The notes: generated by a model from the sequence alone, not told the origin. A stretch of DNA of 64,000 nucleotides from Pseudomonas azotoformans (GCF_900103345.1 NZ_LT629702.1:3472001-3536000); one strand, 5' to 3'; shown: positions 28,726 to 38,731, counted from the stretch's first letter. Made by a program: numbers and translations.

Positions 28726-30102
28726 TTACATTTTAGGCATGCCGCCGCCGGGCAACATACCGCCCATGCCGCGCATCATCTTGGCCATACCGCCCTTGGC
28801 GGAGAATTTCTTCATCATCTTCTGCATCTGCTTGTGTTGCTTGATCAAGCGACCGATGTCCTGCACCTGGGTGCCGGAACCCATGGCGATCCGACGCTTG
28901 CGCGAACCGCTGATCAGCTCAGGGTCGCGGCGCTCGGCCGGGGTCATGGAGTTGATGATGGCTTCCATCTGCTTGAACTGCTTCTCTGCCGCGCCCTGGG
29001 CATTGCCCATCTGCGCCAGGTTCACACCGCCGATGTTCGGCAGCTTGTCCATCAGGCCGCCGAGGCCGCCCATGTTCTTCATCTGTTGCAGTTGGTCGCG
29101 GAAGTCTTCGAGGTCGAAGCCCTTGCCCTTCTTCAGTTTCTTGGCCAGCTTGTCGGCCTTGTCCTTGTCGAGGGTGGCTTCGGCCTGTTCGATCAGGCTG
29201 AGCACGTCGCCCATGCCGAGGATACGCGAGGCGATACGCTCAGGGTGGAACGGTTCGAGCGCTTCGCTCTTCTCGCCCATACCGATGAACTTGATCGGCT
29301 TGCCGGTGATGGCACGTACCGACAGCGCGGCACCGCCACGGGCATCGCCGTCGACCTTGGTCAGGATCACGCCGGTCAGCGGCAGTGCGTCGCCGAAGGC
29401 CTTGGCGGTGTTGGCCGCGTCCTGGCCGGTCATGGCGTCGACCACGAACAGCGTCTCGACCGGGTTGATCGCGGCATGCAACGCCTTGATCTCGCCCATC
29501 ATCTCTTCATCGATGTGCAGGCGGCCGGCGGTATCGACGATGACCACGTCGATGAACTTGAGCTTGGCTTCTTTAATGGCAGCGTTGGCGATGTCGACCG
29601 GCTTCTGGCTCAGGTCGGACGGGAAAAAGGTCACGCCCACTTCGCCTGCGAGCATTTCCAGCTGCTTGATAGCGGCCGGACGGTACACGTCGGCCGACAC
29701 TACCATCACGGACTTCTTCTTGCGCTCTTTAAGGAAGCGCGCCAGCTTGCCGGCGGTGGTGGTCTTACCCGCACCTTGCAGACCCGCCATCAAGACGACA
29801 GCCGGCGGCACCGCACTGAGGTTCAAGTCTTCATTGGCCGCGCCCATCAGGCTTTCGAGTTCGGCCTGGACGATCTTCACGAACGCCTGGCCTGGGGTCA
29901 GGCTGCGGGACACTTCGGTGCCCACCGCGCGCTCTTTGACCGAGTTGACGAAGTCCTTCACCACCGGCAAGGCCACGTCGGCTTCCAGCAACGCCATGCG
30001 CACTTCACGCAGGGTGTCTTTAATATTGTCCTCGGTCAGCTTGGCCTTGCCGGTAACGTGGCGCAGCGTCTGCGAGAGACGGTCAGTCAGATTTTCAAAC
30101 AT
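28726..30102 (-). CDS. ffh: Signal recognition particle protein Ffh
   Basis: GTPase that binds signal sequences of inner-membrane proteins with 4.5S RNA. The 458-residue protein has an N-terminal helical domain (MFENLTDRLSQTLRHVTGKAKLTEDNIKDTLREVRMALLEADV) and a G domain with the P-loop GLQGAGKTTTAGKLA (near residue 108), DTAGR and TKVDGDARGG. A Met-rich M domain ends in MGGMLPGGGMPKM. The 250 bases between it and rpsP hold the rpsP promoter and some short G+C hairpins. A perfect -10 TATAAT on the minus strand at 30218-30213, about 110 bases upstream of ffh, could be its promoter; its -35 is weak. Confidence 0.98.
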   Translation of the reverse strand: MFENLTDRLSQTLRHVTGKAKLTEDNIKDTLREVRMALLEADVALPVVKDFVNSVKERAVGTEVSRSLTPGQAFVKIVQAELESLMGAANEDLNLSAVPPAVVLMAGLQGAGKTTTAGKLARFLKERKKKSVMVVSADVYRPAAIKQLEMLAGEVGVTFFPSDLSQKPVDIANAAIKEAKLKFIDVVIVDTAGRLHIDEEMMGEIKALHAAINPVETLFVVDAMTGQDAANTAKAFGDALPLTGVILTKVDGDARGGAALSVRAITGKPIKFIGMGEKSEALEPFHPERIASRILGMGDVLSLIEQAEATLDKDKADKLAKKLKKGKGFDLEDFRDQLQQMKNMGGLGGLMDKLPNIGGVNLAQMGNAQGAAEKQFKQMEAIINSMTPAERRDPELISGSRKRRIAMGSGTQVQDIGRLIKQHKQMQKMMKKFSAKGGMAKMMRGMGGMLPGGGMPKM

Positions 30103-30322
30103 GCGCGATCCTTTCAGGCCCTATTCATAGACCGAGGTAATGGCGGCCCAGGCTGTGGTAAATCGCTATTAAAAACAGCGCTCGGCGAGCCTGCGGCGTG
30201 GGCAGGTCGCGGATTATAGCGAAGACTGCGTCCATGCACACCCGCTGTCTGGCCCGGGAGTCTTTCGTGTTGCGCGGGGGTATGCCAAACTCAGCGCCTT
30301 TCGGGCTTGCCTAACAGGATTT

Positions 30323-31135
30323 ATGCTCCCTTTGTCACCCAGTTTGCTACCCAGCCTCGCCGCCGCCATCTTGTACGCCGCTGCGACCGTCTATCAGGGC
30401 ACTCGTCTGGCCCAGGGCACCAAGGCGGACAAACGCCTGTTGGTAGGCCTTGGTGTCCTCGCCTTGCTCGCCCATGCGGCGAGCCTGTTCACGCACTTGA
30501 TGACGCCGGTCGGCCTGGCCCTGGACTTTTTCAGTGCCGCCAGCCTGATCGCGGCGGCCGTCATCGCGCTGACCCTGATGGCCTGTTACCGGATCCCGGT
30601 CGAAAACCTGCTGGTGCTGCTCTTCCCGCTGGGCATGCTGACGGTGCTGCTGGCGCAATTCGCGCCCACCGGCACGGTGCCGGTGATTGATGAAGAGCCG
30701 GGCATCCTCGCCCACATCCTGCTGTCGATCCTGGCCTATGGCATGTTCACCATCGCGGTGTTCCAGGCCTTGCTCCTGCTGCTGCAGGACCACCAGCTCA
30801 AGCACAAGCACCCCTCCGGGCTGATCAAGAACTTCCCGCCGCTGCAAACCATGGAAAGCCTGCTGTTCGGCTTCCTGTGGGCCGGCTGGACCCTGCTCTC
30901 GCTGTCGCTGATCTCCGGCTGGCTGTTCTTCGAAAACCTGTTCGCCCAGCACCTGGTACATAAGACCCTGCTGGCCTGCCTGGCCTGGATCGTGTTCAGC
31001 GTCCTGCTGTGGGGCCGCAATCGCCTCGGCTGGCGCGGGCACAAGGCGATTCGCTGGACCCTGGCCGGTTTCTGCCTGCTGATGCTGGCCTATTTCGGCA
31101 GCAAGCTGGTTCGCGAATACATCCTGCATATCTGA
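30323..31135 (+). CDS. ypjD: YpjD/CcsA-type inner-membrane protein
   Basis: A 270-residue polytopic protein with 8 or so hydrophobic segments and the CcsA/HemX-like region (PGILAHILLSILAYGMFTIAVFQALLLLLQDHQLK and SGWLFFENLFAQHLVHKTLLACLAW, including His residues that could bind haem). In E. coli the same gene order ffh, ypjD, yfjD is seen, and YpjD/CorE-type proteins are linked to cation handling, though the mechanism is uncertain. It is divergent from ffh and 12 bases upstream of the CorB-like gene, so they are likely one operon. Confidence 0.9.
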   Translation: MLPLSPSLLPSLAAAILYAAATVYQGTRLAQGTKADKRLLVGLGVLALLAHAASLFTHLMTPVGLALDFFSAASLIAAAVIALTLMACYRIPVENLLVLLFPLGMLTVLLAQFAPTGTVPVIDEEPGILAHILLSILAYGMFTIAVFQALLLLLQDHQLKHKHPSGLIKNFPPLQTMESLLFGFLWAGWTLLSLSLISGWLFFENLFAQHLVHKTLLACLAWIVFSVLLWGRNRLGWRGHKAIRWTLAGFCLLMLAYFGSKLVREYILHI

Positions 31136-31147
31136 CGGGCGGCGATC

Positions 31148-32386
31148 ATGGACAACTTGCCCTTGGAGCCGATGCTCGCGGTAATCGCCCTGCTGGTATT
31201 GTGGGCCGCGCTGTTCACCGCCATCGAGGCCGCCCAGCAACATTTGCTGGCCCTGCGCCCCGGTACACGCCAGGGGGACAAGGCGGCCACCCGCCTGAGC
31301 TTTCCGCGCAATAGCCTGATCCTGTGCAACAGCCTGTGTCGCGCCGCCGTGGTCATCCTGTGCACGCTGCTGGCCATTTACGCCTGGGCGCAGAACGGGC
31401 CATGGCTCGGCTGGCTGATCTCCTGCGCGATCCTGCTGATACTGGCCGACTACCTGCCCCGTGCCCTGGCCACACGCTATCCGCAAGCGGTACTGGGCTT
31501 CGGCAATACGCTACTGGGCGTGCCACTGAAAATCGTCTACCCCCTGGCCTGGCTGCTCAACGGTATCAGTCTGTTGCTGCTGCGCCCGTTTGCGCGCAAG
31601 ACCGGCATGGTGAAGAAAAGCGACGAACCGCTGCCTGACCATGATGAAGAACCCGAACCCGAGGTCGCCGAAGGGCGCACCCCCGGCATGCCAGGCATCC
31701 ATGCCCTGGACAACATCACCGTCAACGACATCCTGGTGCCTCGCAGCGAGGTGGACGGCATCAACCTGGATGACGACATCGAGGAGATCATCGAACAACT
31801 GCGCACCTCCCAGCGTACGCGGCTGCCGGTATTCCACAGCGACATCAACCAGGTCGAAGCCGTACTCAACACGCGGCAGATCCAGCACCTGTTGCCCGAC
31901 GCCAGCCTGACCAAAGAGGCATTGCTCGCCGCCTGCCACGAGCCCTACTTCGTCCCGGAAAGCACCCCGCTGCAACTGCAACTGCTGAACTTCCACAAAC
32001 AGCAGCGCCGCCTGGGCATGGTGGTGGATGAATACGGCGAAGTACTCGGCATCGTGACCCTGGAAGACATTCTCGAAGAAATCGTCGGTGAATTTGAAAG
32101 CGAACAAAGTGCGGACAACCCGCATATCGAAGCGCAACCGGATGGCCGCTACATCATCGACGGCGCCGCCTCGATCCGCGAATTGAACAAGAGCCTGAAC
32201 TGGCACCTGCCCAGCGACGGCCCCAAGACCCTCAATGGCCTGGTGACCGAAGCGCTGGAGACCATTCCGGACTGCGCGGTGTGCCTGAAGATCGGCCGCT
32301 ACCGCCTGGAAATCCTCGAGACCGAGGACAACCGGGTGAGCAAGGTGCTGATCTGGCATACCAGCCGGATGCCGGTCGCCGCTTAA
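31148..32386 (+). CDS. CorB/YfjD family transporter (DUF21-CBS-CorC/HlyC)
   Basis: A 412-residue protein with an N-terminal DUF21/CNNM membrane domain (4 hydrophobic segments in residues 5-160), two CBS domains (from TVNDILVPRSEVDGINLDDDIEEIIEQLRTSQRTRLPVF, about 190-320, with VVDEYGEVLGIVTLEDILEEIVGEF) and a CorC_HlyC domain at the end (about 330-410). The family exports Mg2+ or Co2+ in other bacteria. It starts 12 bases after ypjD and shares its operon. Confidence 0.92.
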   Translation: MDNLPLEPMLAVIALLVLWAALFTAIEAAQQHLLALRPGTRQGDKAATRLSFPRNSLILCNSLCRAAVVILCTLLAIYAWAQNGPWLGWLISCAILLILADYLPRALATRYPQAVLGFGNTLLGVPLKIVYPLAWLLNGISLLLLRPFARKTGMVKKSDEPLPDHDEEPEPEVAEGRTPGMPGIHALDNITVNDILVPRSEVDGINLDDDIEEIIEQLRTSQRTRLPVFHSDINQVEAVLNTRQIQHLLPDASLTKEALLAACHEPYFVPESTPLQLQLLNFHKQQRRLGMVVDEYGEVLGIVTLEDILEEIVGEFESEQSADNPHIEAQPDGRYIIDGAASIRELNKSLNWHLPSDGPKTLNGLVTEALETIPDCAVCLKIGRYRLEILETEDNRVSKVLIWHTSRMPVAA

Positions 32387-32412
32387 TTCACAGGCAAAAA
32401 CACAATCAAATA

Positions 32413-32504
32413 ATGTGGGAGGGGGCTTGCCCCCGATGGCCGAGTGTCAGTCGCCGCATCAAGTGGCTGATACACAGCTATCGGGGGCAAGCCCCCTCCC
32501 ACAT
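32413..32504 (+). repeat. REPIN (G-rich type)
   Basis: Head-to-head pair: ATGTGGGAGGGGGCTTGCCC at the left and its complement at the right, about 45 bases apart. It sits 26 bases after the CorB-like gene and could serve as its terminator. Confidence 0.9.
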
Positions 32505-32510
32505 TTTGAC

Positions 32511-32540
32511 TTGTTGTATGTTCAAACCCCTTCCTATAAT
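32511..32540 (+). promoter_or_regulatory. Candidate promoter of the MHS transporter gene
   Basis: TTGTTG (32511-32516), 18-base spacer, perfect TATAAT (32535-32540). If used, transcription starts near 32547 and leaves an approximately 180-base G+C-rich leader before the ATG at 32728. No other gene is visible in this leader. Confidence 0.5.
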
Positions 32541-32727
32541 CGGGACGGCTTACCAGAGCCCCGCCCGACCGCGTGCTACCCGCACTGAACGCGTCCTGGC
32601 ACCGCCATACCGCGTCTGACCGGTGTTCGCTCCCATCCCGAGCCGCCCCGCGCGCTACCCTGATCCATGGGAGTTCGACCAATAATAATCCGCGTCCAAA
32701 CGCGCAATGACCGTCAGGGATACCACC

Positions 32728-34041
32728 ATGAGCACCACCTACAACGAGGCCGCGCCCGCCGCTGCCCCGACCAACTCGACCGCACGGGTCGCCACGGCGA
32801 GCATCGTCGGCACCGCCATCGAGTTCTACGACTTCTATATCTACGCCACGGCCGCTGCGCTGGTGATCGGCCCGGTGTTCTTCCCGCAGACCTCCGGCAC
32901 CGCGCAGATGCTGGCGTCGTTCCTGACCTTCGGTATCGCCTTCATCGCCCGCCCACTGGGGTCGGCGCTGTTCGGTCACTTTGGCGACCGTATCGGGCGA
33001 AAATCGACCCTGGTGGCCTCGCTGCTGCTGATGGGCGTGTGCACCACGCTGATCGGTTTGTTGCCCGGTTATGACAGCATCGGGGCGTGGGCGCCGATCC
33101 TGTTGTGCGTGCTGCGTTTCGGCCAGGGCCTGGGCCTGGGCGGCGAATGGGGCGGTGCGGCGCTGCTGGCGACCGAGAATGCGCCCAAGGGCAAACGCGC
33201 CTGGTTCGGCATGTTCCCGCAGCTCGGCCCTTCGATCGGGTTCCTGGCAGCCAACGGCTTGTTCCTGATCCTGGCCATGAGTCTCAGCGATGAGCAATTC
33301 CGCAGTTGGGGCTGGCGCATCCCGTTCATCCTCAGCGCGGCGCTGGTGATGGTAGGCCTGTACGCACGGCTGAAGTTGCACGAGACGCCGGTGTTCGCCA
33401 ACGCCGTCGCCAAGGAAGCGCCGGTCAAAGTGCCGTTGGTGGAACTGTTCAGCCAGCATTGGCTGCCGGTGTTGCTGGGCGCTGCGTCAATGGTGGTGTG
33501 CTATGCGTTGTTTTACATCACCACTGCGTTTTCCCTGAGTTATGGCGTTTCAACCCTGGGCTACAGCCGCGAGACCTTCCTCGGCCTGCTGTGCTTTGCG
33601 GTGCTGTTCATGGGCCTGGCGACTCCGCTGGCAGCCCTGGCGAGTGATCGTTACGGACGCAAACCGGTGCTGATTGTCGGTGCGATCCTGGCGATTCTGT
33701 CGGGCTTTACCATGGAGCCATTGCTCACCCACGGTTCGACCTGGGCGGTGGCGCTGTTCCTGGCGCTGGAGCTGTTCCTGATGGGCGTGACGTTCGCACC
33801 GATGGGCGCGCTGTTGCCGGAACTGTTCCCGACCCGCGTGCGTTATACCGGCGCTTCGGCGGCGTATAACCTGGGGGGAATTGTGGGGGCATCCGCCGCA
33901 CCGTTCTTCGCGACCAAGCTGGTGGCGATGGGTGGGCTGAGTTATGTCGGTGGGTATGTGTCGGCGGCGGCGTTGCTCAGCCTGATTGCTGTGCTGTGCC
34001 TGAAAGAGACGCGGAACAATGACTTGAACAAGGTCGCCTGA
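32728..34041 (+). CDS. MHS-family (metabolite:H+ symporter) MFS transporter
   Basis: A 437-residue inner-membrane transporter. ATG at 32728 (GGGA 9 bases upstream) is preferred to one seven codons earlier. The N-terminal motif GTAIEFYDFYIYATAAAL is typical of the MHS/ShiA/ProP subfamily. GHFGDRIGRKSTL is the MFS loop 2-3 motif, and the second copy SDRYGRKPVLIVGA is in the C half; 12 hydrophobic segments are predicted. Substrates in the family include shikimate, alpha-ketoglutarate, proline and citrate; the substrate here is unknown, and no catabolic genes are adjacent. Confidence 0.9.
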   Translation: MSTTYNEAAPAAAPTNSTARVATASIVGTAIEFYDFYIYATAAALVIGPVFFPQTSGTAQMLASFLTFGIAFIARPLGSALFGHFGDRIGRKSTLVASLLLMGVCTTLIGLLPGYDSIGAWAPILLCVLRFGQGLGLGGEWGGAALLATENAPKGKRAWFGMFPQLGPSIGFLAANGLFLILAMSLSDEQFRSWGWRIPFILSAALVMVGLYARLKLHETPVFANAVAKEAPVKVPLVELFSQHWLPVLLGAASMVVCYALFYITTAFSLSYGVSTLGYSRETFLGLLCFAVLFMGLATPLAALASDRYGRKPVLIVGAILAILSGFTMEPLLTHGSTWAVALFLALELFLMGVTFAPMGALLPELFPTRVRYTGASAAYNLGGIVGASAAPFFATKLVAMGGLSYVGGYVSAAALLSLIAVLCLKETRNNDLNKVA

Positions 34042-34049
34042 TAGACCGC

Positions 34050-34139
34050 TATCGGGGGCAAGCCCCCTCCCACATTTGGATGTATTCACAAATCTAACGC
34101 TGTGAACTGGATCAAGTGTGGGAGGGGCTTGCCCCCGAT
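34050..34139 (+). repeat. REP pair in tail-to-tail order
   Basis: TATCGGGGGCAAGCCCCCTC (complement form) followed after about 45 bases by GTGTGGGAGGGGCTTGCCCC (forward form, one G shorter). It lies between the convergent MHS transporter and purT, 4 bases after the purT stop. Confidence 0.85.
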
Positions 34140-34143
34140 GCTT

Positions 34144-35325
34144 TTAGAGCTCTACTACAACCGCTTTGGAGGCACGGGTCGCTTTGGCCCGAGCCGCTTC
34201 AATCGACTCGTCCCGCGCCAACGCCACGCCCATGCGGCGCTGGCCATTCACTTCGGGCTTGCCGAACAGGCGCAGCGCGGTATCAGGTTCGCTCAACGCA
34301 GCGCCCAAGTTGGCGAACGCCGTCTGGGTCGACTGCCCTTCCACCAGGATCACCGCCGAGGCCGAAGGCCCGAACTGACGGATCAACGGGATCGGCAGGC
34401 CGAGAATGGCGCGAGCGTGCAGCGCGAACTGCGACAGGTCCTGGGAAATCAGGGTCACCAAACCCGTGTCATGCGGGCGTGGCGACACTTCGCTGAACCA
34501 CACCTGATCGCCCTTGATGAACAGCTCCACGCCAAACAGGCCACGGCCACCCAGGGCCTCGGTCACCGCCTTGGCAACGCGCTCGGATTCGGCCAGGGCA
34601 ATCGGGCTCATGGCCTGTGGCTGCCAGGATTCCTGGTAGTCGCCCTTCTCCTGACGGTGGCCGACTGGCGCACAGAAGGTGGTGCCGCCGATGTGGCGCA
34701 CAGTCAGCAGGGTGATTTCGTAGTCGAAGTCGATAAAGCCTTCGATGATCACGCGGCCTTTACCTGCACGGCCGCCTTCCTGGGCGTAGTCCCAGGCTTT
34801 CTGCACGTCATCGACGCTGCGCAGCAGGCTCTGGCCCTTGCCCGACGAACTCATCACCGGCTTGACCACGCACGGGAAGCCCAGGTCCTGCACGGCCTTG
34901 CTGTAGTCTTCGAAGGTATCGGCGAAGTGGTACGGCGAGGTTGGCAGGTCCAACTCTTCGGCGGCCAGGCGGCGGATGCCTTCGCGGTTCATGGTCAGCG
35001 AGGTGGCGCGCGCGGTCGGGATCACGGTGAAGCCTTCGGCTTCCAATTCCACCAGGGTGGCGGTGGCGATGGCTTCGATTTCCGGCACGATAAAGTGCGG
35101 TTTTTCCGCCTCGATCACCGCACGCAGCGCGGCGCCGTCGAGCATGTTGATCACGTGGCTACGGTGCGCAACCTGCATGGCCGGCGCGTTGGCGTAGCGA
35201 TCCACGGCAATCACTTCAACGCCCAGGCGCTGCAGTTCGATTACCACTTCCTTGCCCAGCTCACCGCAGCCACACAGCAAAACGCGGGTCGCGGTTGGCG
35301 ACAATGGAGTTCCGATTCGGGTCAT
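34144..35325 (-). CDS. purT: Formate-dependent phosphoribosylglycinamide formyltransferase (GAR transformylase 2)
   Basis: ATP-grasp enzyme that uses formate and ATP for the third step of de novo purine synthesis, an alternative to folate-dependent PurN. The 393-residue protein starts [44 protein letters not shown]. It has ATP-grasp segments [18 protein letters not shown] and [26 protein letters not shown]. No other pur gene adjoins it; purL lies 11 kb away. Confidence 0.97.
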   Translation of the reverse strand: MTRIGTPLSPTATRVLLCGCGELGKEVVIELQRLGVEVIAVDRYANAPAMQVAHRSHVINMLDGAALRAVIEAEKPHFIVPEIEAIATATLVELEAEGFTVIPTARATSLTMNREGIRRLAAEELDLPTSPYHFADTFEDYSKAVQDLGFPCVVKPVMSSSGKGQSLLRSVDDVQKAWDYAQEGGRAGKGRVIIEGFIDFDYEITLLTVRHIGGTTFCAPVGHRQEKGDYQESWQPQAMSPIALAESERVAKAVTEALGGRGLFGVELFIKGDQVWFSEVSPRPHDTGLVTLISQDLSQFALHARAILGLPIPLIRQFGPSASAVILVEGQSTQTAFANLGAALSEPDTALRLFGKPEVNGQRRMGVALARDESIEAARAKATRASKAVVVEL

Positions 35326-35394
35326 CTCAGGTCCTCAGGGGAGCGGATCATTGGGAGAAAGGCCGGCATTTTACATGAACTGCAGGAATTGGCC

Positions 35395-35862
35395 TCAGTT
35401 GGCGACGGCGCGCTTGCGGATGCGCCAGGCCATGATCAGCCACACCACCGTGACCCCGGCGAACTTCGACACCAGCGCAGTCCCCGCCACCGCCGGGGTA
35501 AGCGCGCCGATCAGGCCGAAGAAGATAAAGGTATCGAGGGGAATGCTCAGCGCCGAACTGATCCACAGGCGGTCGTGCAGCGGGCGCTTGGTGATGCTGA
35601 ACACCAGCCAGTCGATACACTCGGACACCGCGAACGCCGTGGCGCTGGCCAGGGCAATGGCGGGGTCGGACGTGACGTACGACAGCACCAGCGCCGCCAG
35701 CATGGCAATAATTGCGCCGTGGCCGAAGCGGGTTTGCACCATGTCGCGCAGGATAAAGACCAGGCCACCCCAGGCGGACCAGATGACGTCCAGGTGCGGG
35801 GCGGTGGAGAAGGCGAAGTTGATCAGCACGACGCTGCTGATGTAGGCGATCAGGAAGAGCAT
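35395..35862 (-). CDS. VUT family (DUF165/YhhQ-like) membrane protein, possible queuosine-precursor transporter
   Basis: A 155-residue protein with about 5 hydrophobic helices: MLFLIAYISSVVLINFAF (start at 35862), GGLVFILRDMVQTRFGHG, a middle helix, SECIDWLVFSIT and a C-terminal helix before a basic tail (RIRKRAVAN). The FILRD-Q-FG motif is characteristic of the family, which in E. coli includes YhhQ, a preQ0/preQ1 transporter. The in-frame ATG/GTG 13 codons upstream is disfavoured because it precedes the conserved start. The leader contains a stem (CCTGTG with CACAGG) that overlaps the AGG before the start. Confidence 0.82.
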   Translation of the reverse strand: MLFLIAYISSVVLINFAFSTAPHLDVIWSAWGGLVFILRDMVQTRFGHGAIIAMLAALVLSYVTSDPAIALASATAFAVSECIDWLVFSITKRPLHDRLWISSALSIPLDTFIFFGLIGALTPAVAGTALVSKFAGVTVVWLIMAWRIRKRAVAN

Positions 35863-35930
35863 GGGAGTGGACCTGTGAACAAGGGGCACAGGGTACTTCA
35901 CATTTTAAAATATGTCGTCTGGGTGGACCC

Positions 35931-36016
35931 TATCGGGGGCAAGCCCCCTCCCACAGGTGACCGCGTTTAATCTGTAGGAATGCGGTCAAAATGTGGGAGG
36001 GGGCTTGCCCCCGATA
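35931..36016 (+). repeat. REP pair in tail-to-tail order
   Basis: TATCGGGGGCAAGCCCCCTC then, after about 35 bases, ATGTGGGAGGGGGCTTGCCC ending CCGATAG. It separates the VUT gene from the DUF1289 gene. Confidence 0.88.
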
Positions 36017-36024
36017 GCGATCGA

Positions 36025-36236
36025 TCAGTTGCCCGAGCGCTCAGGCATCATCCACACCAACCCACTCGCCAGCGCCCGCTCATGACATAACCCCAGCACC
36101 ACCCGACGCTCGGCATTATCCATGCGGCTCCAGCGCGTAATCTCATCCACGGTCCGCTGGCAGCCGGTACAAATGTCGTCATCGTCCAGCGCGCAAATAC
36201 TCACGCACGGCGACGCAACAGGACGTTCAATCGGGT

Positions 36237-36240
<4 letters not shown>
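36025..36240 (-). CDS. DUF1289 (YdhL-like) small Cys-rich protein
   Basis: A 71-residue protein with [26 protein letters not shown] (three or four Cys in a CxxxC...CxxC arrangement; likely metal or Fe-S binding). Family function is unknown. It begins in an ATGA overlap with the carbonic anhydrase gene, showing tight translational coupling. Confidence 0.85.
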
Positions 36241-36761
<521 letters not shown>

Positions 36762-36797
36762 GGTTTTTCCTCACGGCGGTGCCATTCAAGCGATGGC

Positions 36798-37400
36798 TTA
36801 GGTATTGATAAAACTCTTGGGCGGTTGATGCAGGCTGATCTTGGCGTCGTCATAGAGCAGGTTGATCAGCTCGACAATCATGATCGCCGTCAGCCCCCAG
36901 ATCTTGTATTCGCCAAACCGATAGCTGGGCACGTACCAACTGCGGCCCTGGTAATCGATCCGGTGGGTATGTTCGCGCGGGTCCTGTCGGAAGAAGTCCA
37001 ACGGCACGCTGAAAACCGCGGCAATTTCGGCATCGTTGGCCAGGTATTCGACGTAATCGGGTATGACGCCGACATACGGCGTAACCCGAATGCCATGCAG
37101 GGAGATCAAGGGGCTCAGCGGGCCGATGACTTCCACCAGGCCGGGCGGCAGGCCGATTTCTTCTTCGGCCTCGCGCAGCGCGGTGAAGATCAGGTCCGGG
37201 TCTTCGGGGTCGCGGCGCCCGCCGGGAAAGGCCACTTCGCCACCATGGGTCGACAGGCCGCTGGCGCGCAGGGTCAGGATCAGCTCAGGTTCGTCACTGC
37301 GGGTAATCGGCACCAACACCGCGGCCTCGGGGAAACGCCCGTCGGTTTCAAGCAGGTGGGGGGTGTGGTTGCTTACCCGGCGAAGTAGCTCGTCCAGCAT
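36798..37400 (-). CDS. CoA pyrophosphatase (Nudix)
   Basis: A 200-residue Nudix hydrolase that cleaves CoA (and related) to 3'-phosphoadenosine 5'-phosphate and 4'-phosphopantetheine. The extended Nudix box (GEVAFPGGRRDPEDPDLIFTALREAEEEIGL, residues about 54-84) follows the CoA-type LRASGLSTHGGEVAFPGG. It starts 37 bases upstream of the next operon partner and is divergent from another Nudix gene. Confidence 0.92.
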   Translation of the reverse strand: MLDELLRRVSNHTPHLLETDGRFPEAAVLVPITRSDEPELILTLRASGLSTHGGEVAFPGGRRDPEDPDLIFTALREAEEEIGLPPGLVEVIGPLSPLISLHGIRVTPYVGVIPDYVEYLANDAEIAAVFSVPLDFFRQDPREHTHRIDYQGRSWYVPSYRFGEYKIWGLTAIMIVELINLLYDDAKISLHQPPKSFINT

Positions 37401-37546
37401 GAGTCATCTCGGTCTGTTGGCTACCTTGCATCATGCACCAAAGCACGCAGGTGCCCAACCCCAAAACCCGCCCGGTGTCGCTAAACGACAACTTGCAGCG
37501 CCCTGCCCGTCACGCCAAGATAGGCGCACTTTCCAGGAACCCCAGC

Positions 37547-38095
37547 ATGAATTTCTGCAGCCAGTGCGGTAAACCGGTTACCCAACGCATCCCCGAAGGC
37601 GACGGCCGCCTGCGCTTTGTGTGTGATCACTGCTCGACCATCCACTACCAGAACCCCAATATCGTTGCTGGCACGGTGCCGGTGTGGGGCGACAAAGTGC
37701 TGCTGTGCCGCCGCGCCATCGAACCGCGCCTGGGTTACTGGACCCTGCCCGCCGGCTTCATGGAGAACGGCGAGACCGTGGAACAGGCCGCCATGCGCGA
37801 AACCCTGGAAGAAGCCTGCGCCCGCGTGCACAACCTGAGCATCTACACGCTGATCGACGTGCCGCATATCAATCAGGTGCATATTTTCTACCGCGCCGAC
37901 CTGCTTGACCTGGACTTCGCCGCCGGCCCCGAAAGCCTGGAAGTGCAGCTGTTCGACGAAGCCGACATCCCTTGGTCCGAGCTGGCGTTCCGCACAGTCG
38001 GGCGTACCCTCGAATACTATTTCGCTGACCGTCGGCAACAGGCGTTCCCGGTGCGCAGCGAGGCGGTAGAGCCGCGGGTGTTGCCCGCTCCATGA
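37547..38095 (+). CDS. Nudix hydrolase with N-terminal zinc ribbon (NADH-pyrophosphatase-like)
   Basis: A 182-residue protein. ATG at 37547 (AGGA 10 bases upstream) gives MNFCSQCGKPVTQRIPEGDGRLRFVCDHCSTIHYQNPNIV, a Cys4 zinc ribbon as in NudC-type enzymes, then a Nudix domain with GYWTLPAGFMENGETVEQAAMRETLEEACA. An in-frame ATG at 37433 is farther upstream and adds an unlikely extension. Its stop overlaps the next gene's upstream region. Confidence 0.92.
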   Translation: MNFCSQCGKPVTQRIPEGDGRLRFVCDHCSTIHYQNPNIVAGTVPVWGDKVLLCRRAIEPRLGYWTLPAGFMENGETVEQAAMRETLEEACARVHNLSIYTLIDVPHINQVHIFYRADLLDLDFAAGPESLEVQLFDEADIPWSELAFRTVGRTLEYYFADRRQQAFPVRSEAVEPRVLPAP

Positions 38096-38112
38096 CCAGG
38101 GATACCGTTTTA

Positions 38113-38616
38113 ATGCGTTGGCTGCTTGCCCTTATCTGCCTGTCGTTCGCGACCCTGTCATCAGCCTCGACCGTGGAAACCCTGGGCGGCAAGACCGTCG
38201 AAAAGGTCCTGGTGCTCAAGTCCGCCCATCAGTTGCAGTTGATCAATGACGGCAAGCCGCTCAAGACCTACCGTATTTCCCTGGGCAAGAACCCCAAGGG
38301 CCACAAGCTGATCGAGGGTGACCGCCGCACGCCAGAAGGGCTTTACTGGATCGACTGGCGCAAGACCAGCGACCGCTTCAACCTAGCCATGCACATCTCC
38401 TACCCGAATATCAGCGACGCCGCACGCGCCCGCCGCGAAGGCGTGAAACCCGGCAGCATGATCATGATCCACGGCACCCCTGACACCGAGGATTACCCGG
38501 AGCAGTGGTTCCACACCCTGGACTGGACCGACGGCTGCATCGGCATGCGCAACGTGGACATGCGTGAAGTCTGGAACCTGGTCAAGGACGGCACACTGAT
38601 CGAGATTCGTCCGTAA
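38113..38616 (+). CDS. L,D-transpeptidase family protein (YkuD/YafK-like)
   Basis: A 167-residue exported protein: signal peptide MRWLLALICLSFATLSSAS, then a YkuD catalytic domain (VEKVLVLKSAHQLQLINDGKPLKTYRISLG). The active-site segment is IHGTPD...WTDGCIGMRN (catalytic His and Cys). E. coli YafK and its relatives act on peptidoglycan-linked lipoprotein. ATG at 38113 is preferred because AGGGA is 10 bases upstream; an ATG at 38092 lacks one. Confidence 0.9.
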   Translation: MRWLLALICLSFATLSSASTVETLGGKTVEKVLVLKSAHQLQLINDGKPLKTYRISLGKNPKGHKLIEGDRRTPEGLYWIDWRKTSDRFNLAMHISYPNISDAARARREGVKPGSMIMIHGTPDTEDYPEQWFHTLDWTDGCIGMRNVDMREVWNLVKDGTLIEIRP

Positions 38617-38731
38617 TCTCGTACCGTTCGTAAAATAATTCAAAAAAAACTCCCGCCCCACTCTGCGCCCGCCGGTGAATACCAGTTCTCCCCCGCGGGC
38701 TGCGCCGTTCTGTGCTCGATAAAGACCTCTC

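Noticed and set aside
35863..35930. PreQ1 riboswitch upstream of the VUT gene
   Set aside because: The conserved preQ1-I elements (CTAAGG-type tail, A-rich strand) are absent.
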